A stretch of 64,000 nucleotides of DNA from Sedimentisphaera salicampi (GTDB lineage Bacteria; Planctomycetota; Phycisphaerae; Sedimentisphaerales; Sedimentisphaeraceae), in the NCBI RefSeq assembly GCF_002117005.1, contig NZ_CP021023.1, positions 2,776,995-2,840,994 on the forward strand, read 5' to 3'. The notes beneath the pieces are model-generated. The model did no database searches and was not told the origin of the DNA. It saw only the letters and a list, made by a program, of their open reading frames with translations. Of the stretch, positions 1 to 8,326 are shown piece after piece. The position numbers were made by a program, and so were the translations under genes. Position 1 is the stretch's first letter. Each line of letters opens with the position of its first letter.

Positions 1-46
1 GAGGGCTCGGAGGATCACGGAGGAGGATTATATTCTTAAAGAGTAT
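1..46. repeat. Family A repeat half-unit
   Basis: Holds the GAGG-N6-GGAGGATCACGGAGG half of a dispersed intergenic repeat that recurs near 497, 1402, 1527 and 3561. In complete copies this half is followed within about 50 bp by a degenerate inverted half containing CCTCTGTG units. This copy is cut by the window edge. Confidence 0.7.
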
Positions 47-427
47 TTACAGAACAAGGCTTTCCAGCCCATTTCTCAGGTGAGTTACGTTGAAATTCAG
101 CAGCAGCCCCTTATTTATGCCGGCGAGCTTCATATATGACAGCAGCTGCGCTTTATGTATTTCTTTTAGCTCTGAAATGCTTTTTAGCTCAACAATTATC
201 TTATCCTCAACCATAATATCTATCCTGTAGCCGCAGTCGAGCCTGCAATCTTTATATACTACTGGCAGCGGCTTTTCCCTCTCAAAACTGATGCCGTTAA
301 TGTGCAGTTCATGGCAGAGACACTGATTATATGCTGATTCTAAAAGCCCGGGACCTAACACACTATGCACATTCATCGCGCATCTAATAACCTTCTCTGA
401 AAGCTCTCCATGTTTTAAGACACTCAT
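47..427 (-). CDS. GxxExxY family protein
   Basis: A 126-residue protein of the GxxExxY family. The family name-giving motif is visible as GPGLLESAY near residues 25-33. A central segment (DCRLDCGYRIDIMVEDKIIVELKS) resembles a PD-(D/E)xK-like nuclease core with D and E-x-K positions, but a nuclease role is inference because the family has no settled function. The ATG at 427 is preceded by a GAGG-like ribosome site. The gene stands alone between copies of the dispersed CCTCTGTG repeat. Such proteins are common in accessory and repeat-rich regions of Planctomycetota and Bacteroidota genomes. Confidence 0.85.
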   Translation of the reverse strand: MSVLKHGELSEKVIRCAMNVHSVLGPGLLESAYNQCLCHELHINGISFEREKPLPVVYKDCRLDCGYRIDIMVEDKIIVELKSISELKEIHKAQLLSYMKLAGINKGLLLNFNVTHLRNGLESLVL

Positions 428-440
428 AATAACCTCAATT

Positions 441-640
441 AAAAAAAAACCTCTGTGCCCCTCTGTGTTCCTCTGTGGTCAATTTCTTTTTTTTCTACCA
501 CTGAGGGCTCGGAGGATCACGGAGGAGGATTAATATATTATATTTAAAAAACCTCTGTGCCCCTCTGTGTTCCTCTGTGGTCAATATATATCTTTTCTCT
601 CCGTGGTTAATATATATATTTCCCTCTGCGGCGGATGTTT
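441..640. repeat. Family A dispersed repeats (two copies)
   Basis: Contains CCTCTGTGCCCCTCTGTG at 450, then an ACCACTGAGG-type half at 497 paired with a CCTCTGTG-type half at 552-583. The two halves are imperfect reverse complements, so the transcript could fold as a long mismatched hairpin. No coding potential is seen here apart from shadows. Confidence 0.75.
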
Positions 641-647
641 TTTCTGG

Positions 648-1277
648 TTAGCTGAAGTATGCCCTTACTTTGTTTCCTGCTCTTTTGGCCATAACTCCCA
701 GTGCCCCAACCCCGAACATCAAAGCAGTCATTGGTTCCGGGACTACTTCGTATTGGTGCATAGGAGAGTAAAAGTCTCTTCCGAAAGTTCCTCCTTCTTG
801 TCCAACAAAAGCATTCTGAACTGCTGTATCTCCCAGAACTATTCTTGCATCAGTTTCTGGATCGTAACCTTCGATTCCATCTGTTTCTAATAACGATGTT
901 GGAACTGAAACAGTTAATGCTAAATCATTTGTTGCGGAGTCGGATGTCCATTCATCGTAATCAAATCCAGCCCAACCAGCATTATGATTCAAACTTAATC
1001 CGCCTTGGCTGTCCTTAGCTGCATTCCAGCCATTGTAAACTTCTCCAGTTGGGGGATTCATAATAGAAGTTTGTAGTTCATTTACTATATCTTCAACAGT
1101 TTTACCTGAATTACAACCTAATTCACATAGTTGTTGTGCTAAATCTCCAAAAATACCTTTATCAAATGTTGCAGAATTGTATATTGCGCCTGGATCGTTG
1201 TTTGTAGCAGTTAAGTTTAAATAAACATTGCTACCTCCTGCTGGAAAATTCTGTGAGTTTTGATTAACATAAGCCAT
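648..1277 (-). CDS. PEP-CTERM protein, copy 1 of 3, no signal peptide
   Basis: A 209-residue protein ending in a PEP-CTERM sorting tail: VPEP, a hydrophobic stretch (TALMFGVGALGVMA), then basic residues. In known systems exosortase cuts at PEP after Sec export. Unusually there is no N-terminal signal peptide: the protein starts MAYVNQN, and in-frame TAA codons lie 12 and 18 bases upstream, so no longer start is possible. It is the first of three tandem paralogues that share long identical blocks and differ in short windows. A near-consensus promoter precedes it at 1342-1369. Function unknown, possibly a surface or matrix protein. Confidence 0.75.
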   Translation of the reverse strand: MAYVNQNSQNFPAGGSNVYLNLTATNNDPGAIYNSATFDKGIFGDLAQQLCELGCNSGKTVEDIVNELQTSIMNPPTGEVYNGWNAAKDSQGGLSLNHNAGWAGFDYDEWTSDSATNDLALTVSVPTSLLETDGIEGYDPETDARIVLGDTAVQNAFVGQEGGTFGRDFYSPMHQYEVVPEPMTALMFGVGALGVMAKRAGNKVRAYFS

Positions 1278-1341
1278 TGCTGCCCGCCTTTACAATTACT
1301 CTCGCCGCAAAAGTTTTCGGTTAATATACACGTTCCGCTCC

Positions 1342-1369
1342 ATTATATGCTTTTAGTCTTCAACTCCAA
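1342..1369 (-). promoter_or_regulatory. Promoter of PEP-CTERM copy 1
   Basis: On the minus strand, TTGGAG (1369-1364) and TATAAT (1347-1342) are separated by 16 bp. The promoter and about 60 bases of leader are identical upstream of copies 2 and 3, so the whole promoter-leader block was duplicated with the genes. A Shine-Dalgarno-like AAAGG lies about 10 bases before the ATG. Confidence 0.6.
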
Positions 1370-1401
1370 GCTTTTTGTTCCCTCTGCGCAATTTTTTTTC
1401 T

Positions 1402-1636
1402 ACCACTGAGGAATCGGAGGATCACGGAGGAGGATTAATATATTATATTTAAAAAACCTCTGTGCTCCTCTGTGTCCCTCTGTGGTTAATATATATATCT
1501 TTTGTCTGCGTGCTTAATGTTTTTTTACCACTGAGGGCTCGGAGGATCACGGAGGGGGATTTATAATTTTAAATTCATAATTCATATTTTATTACCTCCG
1601 TGCCCCTCTGCGAGCCTCCGTGGTTAATATATATCT
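1402..1636. repeat. Family A repeats between PEP-CTERM copies 1 and 2
   Basis: The 387-base gap between copies 1 and 2 holds two inverted pairs of the family A repeat, 1402-1490 and 1527-1628, plus the shared promoter block. Nothing else is seen. Confidence 0.75.
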
Positions 1637-1664
1637 TTCCCTCTGCGGCGGATGTTTTTTCTGG

Positions 1665-2276
1665 TTAGCTGAAGTATGCCCGTACTTTGTTTCCTGCTCT
1701 TTTGGCCATAACTCCCAGTGCCCCAACCCCGAACATCAAAGCAGTCATTGGTTCCGGGACTACTTCGTATTGGTGCATAGAAGAAGGAATATCAAATCCT
1801 GTTGTAGTAACTCCAACAAAAGCATTCTGAACTGCTGTATCTCCCAGAACTATTCTTGCATCAGTTTCTGGATCGTAACCTTCGATTCCATCTGTTTCTA
1901 ATAACGATGTTGGAACTGAAACAGTTAATGCTAAATCATTTGTTGCGGAGTCGGATGTCCATTCATCCATATTTCTATCCCCATTATGATTCAAACTTAA
2001 TCCGCCTTGGCTGTCCTTAGCTGCACCCCAGCCATTGTAAACTTCTCCAGTTGGATGGCTTCTAACACCCACTCCAATTTCATTTACTATATCTTCAACA
2101 GTCTTGCCGGAATTGCTGCTTAAACTAACTAACTGCTCCGCCAAATCGCCGAGGATTTCATTACTGACTGAAGCAGAATTGTATATTGCGCCTGGATCGT
2201 TGTTTGTAAATTTTAAGTCTATTATATTGTATTCATTACCGTATCCGATATCTGGATTCTGATTAACGTATGCCAT
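1665..2276 (-). CDS. PEP-CTERM protein, copy 2 of 3, no signal peptide
   Basis: A 203-residue paralogue of the flanking genes with the same C-terminal VPEP-hydrophobic-basic tail and the same MAYVNQ start without a signal peptide. Residues 7-60 (PDIGYGNEYN to VSLSSNSGKTVED) match copy 3 rather than copy 1. The segment after SLNHN is unlike both neighbours (GDRN instead of AGWAGFDY). From DEWTSD to NAFVG it is identical to both. The pattern is a patchwork, as expected after duplication with gene conversion or local replacement. Function unknown. Confidence 0.75.
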   Translation of the reverse strand: MAYVNQNPDIGYGNEYNIIDLKFTNNDPGAIYNSASVSNEILGDLAEQLVSLSSNSGKTVEDIVNEIGVGVRSHPTGEVYNGWGAAKDSQGGLSLNHNGDRNMDEWTSDSATNDLALTVSVPTSLLETDGIEGYDPETDARIVLGDTAVQNAFVGVTTTGFDIPSSMHQYEVVPEPMTALMFGVGALGVMAKRAGNKVRAYFS

Positions 2277-2340
2277 TGCTGCCCGCCTTTACAATTACTC
2301 TCGCCGCAAAAGTTTTCGGTTAATATACACGTTCCGCTCC

Positions 2341-2368
2341 ATTATATGCTTTTAGTCTTCAACTCCAA
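2341..2368 (-). promoter_or_regulatory. Promoter of PEP-CTERM copy 2
   Basis: The same minus-strand TTGGAG-16 bp-TATAAT arrangement as at copies 1 and 3, in an identical sequence block. Confidence 0.6.
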
Positions 2369-2394
2369 GCTTTTTGTTCCCTCTGCGCAATTTT

Positions 2395-2810
2395 TCTCTA
2401 CTGAACCTGTCCGCCGAAGGCGGAGAGGACTCGGAGACAGCGGAGAGGATGTGATAAATTAGACAGGATTAACAAGATTGACAGGATGAGATAAAGATAG
2501 TGGCAGAGCTGCAAGTCCGCCTGCGGCAGAGTGGCCAGTGGCAAAATCATTAGTGAAAAATTAGTGCTGATTAGTGGTTAGTAAATCCTTAGTGCTGCTT
2601 AGCGCTGCTTAGTGGCTTATAAATCTCAGCGGGAATTAGCGGCTGAAAAACATCTCCCCGCCTTTTCCTATATTAAATATTTATCCTGTGAATCCTGTAA
2701 ATCCTGTCAAAAAAAATCTCCCCTCTGTGCCCCTCCGTTTCCTCCGTGGTTAATATATCTTTTCTCTCCGTGGTTAATATATATATTTCCCTCTGCGGCG
2801 GATGTTTTTT
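2395..2810. repeat. Composite of dispersed intergenic repeats
   Basis: The 538-base gap between copies 2 and 3 contains a CCGCCGAAGGCGG mini-hairpin (about 2410), a GACAGGATTAACAAGATTGACAGG type repeat (about 2462), a family B unit (TTAGTGCTGCTTAGCGCTG, about 2566-2650), the CCTGTGAATCCTGTAAATCC repeat (about 2684-2712) and family A pieces (2716-2800). Apparent open frames here are translations of repeats, not genes. Confidence 0.7.
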
Positions 2811-2814
2811 CTGG

Positions 2815-3435
2815 TTAGCTGAAGTATGCCCTTACTTTGTTTCCTGCTCTTTTGGCCATAACTCCCAGTGCCCCAACCCCGAACATCAAAGCAGTCATTG
2901 GTTCCGGGACTACTTCGTATTGGTTCATAGAAGATGACCATTGATTATTATGGTTATAAACTCCAACAAAAGCATTCTGAACTGCTGTATCTCCCAGAAC
3001 TATTCTTGCATCAGTTTCTGGATCGTAACCTTCGATTCCATCTGTTTCTAATAACGATGTTGGAACTGAAACAGTTAAAGCTAAATCATTTGTTGCGGAG
3101 TCGGATGTCCATTCATCGTAATCAAATCCAGCCCAACCAGCATTATGATTCAAACTTAATCCGCCTTGGCTGTCCTTACTTACATCCCAGCCGTTGTAAA
3201 CCTCTCCAGTTGGGGGGCTTCTAACTGTTAATTCGAATTCATTTAAGGCATCTTCAACAGTCTTGCCGGAATTGCTGCTTAAACTGACTAACTGCTCCGC
3301 CAAATCGCCGAGGATTTCATTACTGACTGAAGCAGAATTGTATATTGCACCTGGATCGTTGTTTGTGAATTTTAAGTCTATTGTATTGTATTCATTACCG
3401 TATCCGATATCTGGGTATTGATTAACATAAGCCAT
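2815..3435 (-). CDS. PEP-CTERM protein, copy 3 of 3, no signal peptide
   Basis: A 206-residue paralogue with the shared PEP-CTERM tail. Its N-terminal third follows copy 2, while its middle segment (AGWAGFDYDEWTSD) follows copy 1. Two short windows are unique: ALNEFELTV, and YNHNNQW before the tail. Like its sisters it lacks a signal peptide, and in-frame stops immediately upstream rule out a longer start. Promoter and leader are identical to the other two copies. Confidence 0.75.
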   Translation of the reverse strand: MAYVNQYPDIGYGNEYNTIDLKFTNNDPGAIYNSASVSNEILGDLAEQLVSLSSNSGKTVEDALNEFELTVRSPPTGEVYNGWDVSKDSQGGLSLNHNAGWAGFDYDEWTSDSATNDLALTVSVPTSLLETDGIEGYDPETDARIVLGDTAVQNAFVGVYNHNNQWSSSMNQYEVVPEPMTALMFGVGALGVMAKRAGNKVRAYFS

Positions 3436-3499
3436 AGCTGCCCGCCTTTACAATTACTCTCGCCGCAAAAGTTTTCGGTTAATATACACGTTCCGCTCC

Positions 3500-3527
3500 A
3501 TTATATGCTTTTAGTCTTCAACTCCAA
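3500..3527 (-). promoter_or_regulatory. Promoter of PEP-CTERM copy 3
   Basis: Minus-strand TTGGAG, 16 bp spacer, TATAAT, within the block shared with copies 1 and 2. Confidence 0.6.
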
Positions 3528-3560
3528 GCTTTTTGTTCCCTCTGCGCAATTTTTTTTTCT

Positions 3561-3638
3561 ACCACTGAGGAATCGGAGGATCACGGAGGAGGATTAATAT
3601 ATTATATTTAAAAAACCTCTGTGCCCCTCTGTGTGCCT
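3561..3638. repeat. Family A repeat interrupted by the IS110-family element
   Basis: A family A pair begins at 3561 (ACCACTGAGG). Its CCTCTGTG half stops at 3638 in CTGTGTGCCT. The missing end, CTGTGGTTAAT, resumes at 4874 after the transposase. Rejoining the two gives CTGTGTGCCTCTGTGG, matching uninterrupted copies at 1470-1490 and 566-583 apart from one or two bases. This fixes the insertion site to the CT dinucleotide. Confidence 0.8.
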
Positions 3639-3695
3639 TGTATGATTAACTTTATGTTATTTGATGCTATAATAAGCTTAAGTTCTATGGTTCGG

Positions 3696-3860
3696 GTTTC
3701 TTGGTGCGGCAGCTGCCGCACCAAGAAACAGCAGCGGTGAGTTCGATTTGTGCTTTGGGATATATAAGCCCGTACGGAGTGTGATCCGCCGCTGCTATCT
3801 TCGTTAAAATCCGAACAGTCGCATGGGACATTATATAATGAGCCCGAATTGCAAGAAAGG
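3696..3860 (+). ncRNA. Candidate IS110 bridge RNA
   Basis: The non-coding left end can be read as a bridge RNA. It begins with a perfect hairpin (3696-3729, 17-base arms). An 8-bp stem (3730-3737 with 3789-3796) then encloses a loop with TGTGCTTT (3749-3756) and TACGGAG (3773-3779) around a GGG...CCC hairpin. A second region has ACAGTCGC (3815-3822) and TGCAAG (3850-3855) around another GGG...CCC hairpin. By hand, with G-U allowed, the first two pair with the left and right halves of the target (8 and 7 pairs), and the last two with the right and left ends of the element (8 and 6 pairs). Order and strands match the published IS621 scheme. Ends are approximate. Confidence 0.7.
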
Positions 3861-3864
3861 ATAA

Positions 3865-4848
<984 letters not shown>

Positions 4849-4873
4849 ATACTTGACTTTTAACACAGTCACT

Positions 4874-5335
4874 CTGTGGTTAATATGTATATTTTCTCTG
4901 CGTACTGCTGTCCACTTATTCCGTCCCGCCTGCGGCGGGCCTACATGCGTGGCTCGGTTTAAATATCTCGTTTTGTGAAATCGCTGCGAAATACTAATGT
5001 CAATCAGAGCCGTGCGTGGAGTCCGCCGAAGGTGAAGAGCCTGTCCGCCGAAGGCGGAAAACAAGCGGATAGATTCGTAGCTCGTAGCAAAATCATTAGT
5101 GAAAAATTAGCGCTGATTAGCGGTTAGTAAATCCTTAGTGCTGCTTAGCGCTGCTTAGTGGCTTATAAATCTCAGCGGGGATTAGCGGTTAAAAAATTTT
5201 CTCTCCGCCTTTTCCTATATTAAATATTTATCCTGTGAATCCTTGCCCCGCAGCCAAAGCGGTTCGGGGCTGTAAATCCTGTCTAAAAAATATCTCCCCT
5301 CCGTGGTTAATGTATCTTTCCCTCTGCGTACTTTT
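4874..5335. repeat. Composite of dispersed intergenic repeats
   Basis: The gap from the IS element to tRNA-Arg (about 600 bases) carries the right remnant of the interrupted family A repeat, mini-hairpins (CCCGCCTGCGGCGGG near 4925; CCGCCGAAGGCGG near 5045), a family B unit of 65-bp period (about 5090-5190), and the CCTGTGAATCC repeat. That last repeat is itself split at 5243-5270 by a 28-base hairpin segment (GCCCCG...CGGGGC). Bases 5336-5470 show nothing recognisable. Confidence 0.7.
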
Positions 5336-5431
5336 GCCCAAAAGAATTGCCGCACGCCCAAAACCTCCCGAAAGACGAAAAACTCTTGATTATGACAGCG
5401 AATCTAATAAAATTCCCCTTTCTCGCATTGC

Positions 5432-5698
5432 TCAGCGGATATTTATCTCAAGAGTTATGCGTTCAGGGCTGCACCCGTAGCTCAGCAGGATAGAGCAACG
5501 GATTTCTAATCCGTAGGTCGCACGTTCGAGTCGTGCCGGGTGTGTTTGATTTTTAACGCCTCTCAAGCCCTCGAAAACGGGGTTTACGGGGCTCTCAGGG
5601 GCGGTTTCGTGTTTCTGAATATTCGCAGAATTAGCAGTATTGTTTTGTAAATACCCATATTCACGGCTTACACTCTCCTCAATAAAGCAGTCAAGCAT
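5432..5698 (-). pseudogene. Possible integrase C-terminal remnant reading into tRNA-Arg
   Basis: An 88-codon frame whose ATG overlaps the primase stop (ATGCTTGA, 5691-5698). The middle (PVNPVFEGLRGVKN) resembles the tail of tRNA-targeting tyrosine recombinases. The remainder (ARLERATYGLEIRCSILLSYG) is simply antisense tRNA-Arg in translation. No catalytic recombinase motif is present. It may be a relic or chance translation. Confidence 0.3.
5471..5544 (+). tRNA. tRNA-Arg (UCU)
   Basis: A complete cloverleaf: acceptor GCACCCG pairs with CGGGTGT, D-stem GCTC/GAGC, anticodon stem ACGGA/TCCGT with loop TTTCTAA (anticodon TCT), T-stem GCACG/CGTGC around TTCGAGT, discriminator G. CCA is not encoded. 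The 3' end borders an accessory module on the opposite strand, so it is a plausible integration site. Confidence 0.95.
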
Positions 5699-7466
5699 TT
5701 TTCTTTTTCTTTTTCTTTTTTGAAATTATGCCAATTTCTTTCAGGCTCAAGGTTTCGCTGTCGAAATCGCAGGCAAACTCTAAACCGTGCCCTTTGCCGT
5801 TTCTCGCCTTGATAATGTGCATTGTGCGGTTGTGCTGATATTCAGCGCCCCCGCAGCCTGTGATTATCCTGCTCTCTTTCGGTTCGTGAGCTTCAAGCCA
5901 GAATGCTGTTTGAGCAAACCTGCCGTAAGCGGCCCCGCCTGCAAGCTGATTCAAATCCGGCAGGCTCACGGTCTTTGCAGGGTGCGTTACAAGCACAACT
6001 GAGCAGCCGAAATCTGTTGCTGCTGCTTTAATCCTCTGCATAAATGCGGCGTCCTCAATCCAAGGCTTTGACGCCTGAGCAGCAGCAGTTACCGGATCAA
6101 TCGTAATAATCCTGAAGCCCGCCTTTGCCCGCTCCTGCGTCCAAGCTGCCAGCTGCTGAAGGGTTAGCTGCAGCTGCGGGGATGTCCAGAGCTGGCGGCC
6201 AATCGCCTCCAGAGCCTCGCTGCCGGATTCATACGCCTCTCGGGCGAGTTCGCCGTTGTCTTTAATCCACTCGGGATTTGTGAGCTGCGGAAGCTCTGAT
6301 AGCTGAGCAAGCGCCCGCATTAAATGAAATTCCCTGTCCTCCTCCAGCTCGTAAACGCAGGCCTTCACTCCGGACTGAATCCAGTATGAAAGAGCCTGAA
6401 GCAGCACAAAGCTTTTAGAAGCCCCCGGGCTGCCGCAGAGCAGTGTTACCGTTCCCGGGATGAGCGAGTTTGTGAGCCGTGAGAGCAAATCAAACGGCCA
6501 TCTAATCGCTTCAATCTTCCCGCTGATGGTGTCTTCAATCCGTTTCAAAACACCGCTCGAAACGCCCTCGGGCTCTGCGAACTGCACTGCGTGCTGAAGC
6601 GCTTCGGCAGGGCTTGCCTTGCAGCGATTCACGGCCATCTCCAGATAATCGCAAACATCGCCCTTGCCCTCAATGTCCAGCATAAGCGGCTCGATTTTCG
6701 ATATCCTCGGGGCGGGCTCAAGCTTTGCGAGGATCTCCGCAACCTGCTCAGCGTGCTTCCTTCCCTGCTGGTCTGCGTCCGGCCAGAGGATTATGTTCTT
6801 ACCCGCCAGCGGCTGCCAGTCTGCCAAGGCTGCCTTGCCCGCTCCGCCCGGACTCGTGGTTGCGATATATCCGTGCTCTGTGAGCTTATGAACGCACTTC
6901 TCGCCCTCAACAACAATCACAGAATCCGCCTGCCGAATCCTCGTTCGGTTATACAGCGGCCAAGGCTTCGGCGGGGCTTTCAGCTCGAAGCCGCCCTGAG
7001 CAGCCGGCCTCGCCTGCCGGAAAGTCTTTCCCTGCTGAGTTTGAGAACGAATAACTACCATCTCGATTCGCCTTGTCTCGGGGCAGGTGTATTTGTAAAC
7101 CGCCTCAATCGTTCCCGGGCAGGCTGCCTTTAAGCTCTCGATGTCGGGAAATATTTTTACGCCTTTTCCCATTCGCCCATTTTTTGAGCTGTTCGCAGCC
7201 CCTGAGTTTCGCTGTGCAGCCTTAATCAGCTCGGGGGCAGTCTCACCCCTACCCTTCGCTTCAACGTCCCACACAGAGCCGCAGAAGCCGCAGGAATGGC
7301 ATTTGTACATCCAGAAGCCAGCCTCGTTCTGGTAAATGCCCGCTGAGGGGTGCTTGTCTTCGTGAAACGGGCAGCAGCAGGAATCGCCTTTAAGCTGAGC
7401 CCCGGCGGCCTCAAGCTCTGCGGCCAGAGCCGTCCGGTCCCTCTTGCGAAGGTCTGCAAAGCCCAT
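5691..7466 (-). CDS. Primase-helicase (CHC2 zinc finger, Toprim, RecA-like ATPase)
   Basis: A 591-residue protein for element replication. A CHC2-type zinc site is visible as C32-x2-H35 and C56-x2-C59. The Toprim domain shows VVEGEK (E188) and the DxD motif at D230/D232. A RecA/RepA-type ATPase follows, with Walker A GSPGASKS (345-352) and a hydrophobic strand ending IITID (about 450) as Walker B. The architecture resembles phage and plasmid primase-helicases that both prime and unwind. The C-terminus is a run of seven lysines encoded by an A-rich tract (5701-5730), a slippery sequence that could frameshift. The start overlaps the stop of the upstream replication gene by one base. Confidence 0.85.
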   Translation of the reverse strand: MGFADLRKRDRTALAAELEAAGAQLKGDSCCCPFHEDKHPSAGIYQNEAGFWMYKCHSCGFCGSVWDVEAKGRGETAPELIKAAQRNSGAANSSKNGRMGKGVKIFPDIESLKAACPGTIEAVYKYTCPETRRIEMVVIRSQTQQGKTFRQARPAAQGGFELKAPPKPWPLYNRTRIRQADSVIVVEGEKCVHKLTEHGYIATTSPGGAGKAALADWQPLAGKNIILWPDADQQGRKHAEQVAEILAKLEPAPRISKIEPLMLDIEGKGDVCDYLEMAVNRCKASPAEALQHAVQFAEPEGVSSGVLKRIEDTISGKIEAIRWPFDLLSRLTNSLIPGTVTLLCGSPGASKSFVLLQALSYWIQSGVKACVYELEEDREFHLMRALAQLSELPQLTNPEWIKDNGELAREAYESGSEALEAIGRQLWTSPQLQLTLQQLAAWTQERAKAGFRIITIDPVTAAAQASKPWIEDAAFMQRIKAAATDFGCSVVLVTHPAKTVSLPDLNQLAGGAAYGRFAQTAFWLEAHEPKESRIITGCGGAEYQHNRTMHIIKARNGKGHGLEFACDFDSETLSLKEIGIISKKKKKKKNA

Positions 7467-8326
7467 CAGTCCAGCCCTCGCTTTCCGAAGGCAATCTCGA
7501 GATCTTCCGGCGTAGGATCTCGGCGCTGGAAGATTTCGCCGGCAGGCTGAGCTTTTGGCTTCAGGCTGCCTTGAGCTCGTGAAAGCCAGCTGCCGAGGAA
7601 ACGGGGCATCCCCGCTGCGGTCTTCCGTTTGGCAGGATTATCCCGCAGCCACTGCTGAGCCTTGCGAAACTCGCTGTCAATATCCACTTCTGCGAAGGTG
7701 TTTTCATACTCTTCGAGTTTGGCTTTTGGTAGTGAGTAATCCTTCCCTCCCTTCAGCTCAAAAACATATCCGGAAGGCTCGTCCACATTACTCTTTTCTT
7801 TTCTTATTCTTTTATGGTCTAATTTTTGAACCGGTTCCGGTCTATTTTTTAGACCACTGCCGGTACAGTTTTTAGACCGGTCTAATTTTTGAACCGGTCT
7901 ATTTTTTAGACCACTACCGGTACAGTTTTTAGACCAGTCTGGTTTTTGAACCGGTCTATTTTTTAGACCACTACCGGTACAGTTTTTAGACCAGTCCGAT
8001 TTTTGAACCGGTCTATTTTTTAGACCACTACCGGTACAGTTTTTAGACCAGTCCGATTTTTGAACCGGTCTCATTTTTGTACCGGTTTTATATGTGTTAG
8101 ATTTGCCTTTGCCCGTTCGATTTACTTCCAGAAGTCCAGCGGATTCCAGCCGGTTTATGGAGCTGCAAACAGTTCCAGCGGCAAGCCCGCTTTTTTCCTG
8201 AAGCTTCCTCCTGCCCGGCCAAGCCTCGCCCTGATTTTCATAATTTTGGATAATCGCAAGGATTATCTTATCGCTTGCCCGCAGGTCTTTCCGTGCTGCT
8301 GTATCGGCATCCAATTTAAAGAACAT
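7466..8326 (-). CDS. Winged-helix replication protein with internal 19-residue repeats
   Basis: About 287 residues. The N-terminal 75 or so form a winged helix-turn-helix (KIILAIIQNYENQGEAWPGR, then LAAGTVCSSINRLESAGLL), typical of element-borne replication initiators. Residues about 90-170 are four tandem 19-residue repeats (NRPVQKSDWSKNCTGSGLK and variants). The C-terminal region (EFRKAQQWLRDNPAKRKT...FLGSWLSRAQ) looks like the helicase-loader/replisome-organiser tails of phages. The ATG at 8326 has an AAGGAGG site 10 bases upstream; an in-frame TTG at 8332 is possible. The one-base overlap with the primase suggests a replication operon. Its DNA repeats may be an origin (see 7837-8090). Confidence 0.75.
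   Translation of the reverse strand: MFFKLDADTAARKDLRASDKIILAIIQNYENQGEAWPGRRKLQEKSGLAAGTVCSSINRLESAGLLEVNRTGKGKSNTYKTGTKMRPVQKSDWSKNCTGSGLKNRPVQKSDWSKNCTGSGLKNRPVQKPDWSKNCTGSGLKNRPVQKLDRSKNCTGSGLKNRPEPVQKLDHKRIRKEKSNVDEPSGYVFELKGGKDYSLPKAKLEEYENTFAEVDIDSEFRKAQQWLRDNPAKRKTAAGMPRFLGSWLSRAQGSLKPKAQPAGEIFQRRDPTPEDLEIAFGKRGLD
7837..8090 (-). repeat. 57-bp tandem repeats inside the replication gene, candidate origin iterons
   Basis: Units start at 7837, 7894, 7951, 8008 and 8065 (partial), exactly 57 bp apart. Each full unit holds an inverted repeat GGTCTA-TTTTT-TAGACC and a TACCGGTA-type palindrome (GCCGGTA in the first). A pyrimidine- and AT-rich stretch (7788-7815) lies at one side. Iterons inside the initiator gene next to an AT-rich tract is the layout of the phage lambda O gene origin. 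Whether this is an origin or only a coding repeat is not proven. Confidence 0.55.

Noticed and set aside
567-890. Plus-strand frames opposite the PEP-CTERM genes (also 1620-1901, 2746-2937)
   Set aside because: They are antisense shadows of the real genes plus repeat sequence and share no codon-level support.
1295-1345. Short conserved reading frame (ATGGAGCGG...) upstream of each PEP-CTERM gene
   Set aside because: Its ATG overlaps the -10 box TATAATGG, so it would not be transcribed. Conservation is explained by duplication of the promoter block.
2612-2818. Frames in repeat DNA (also 4798-5064 and 5235-5480)
   Set aside because: They consist of translated dispersed repeats and stop at repeat borders.
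648-3435. Diversity-generating retroelement as cause of the PEP-CTERM variation
   Set aside because: No reverse transcriptase or template repeat is present, and the changes are blocks and length differences rather than adenine-directed substitutions.
7837-8090. CRISPR array
   Set aside because: The 57-bp units are contiguous and near-identical throughout, without unique spacers, and lie inside a coding frame. No cas genes are in the window.
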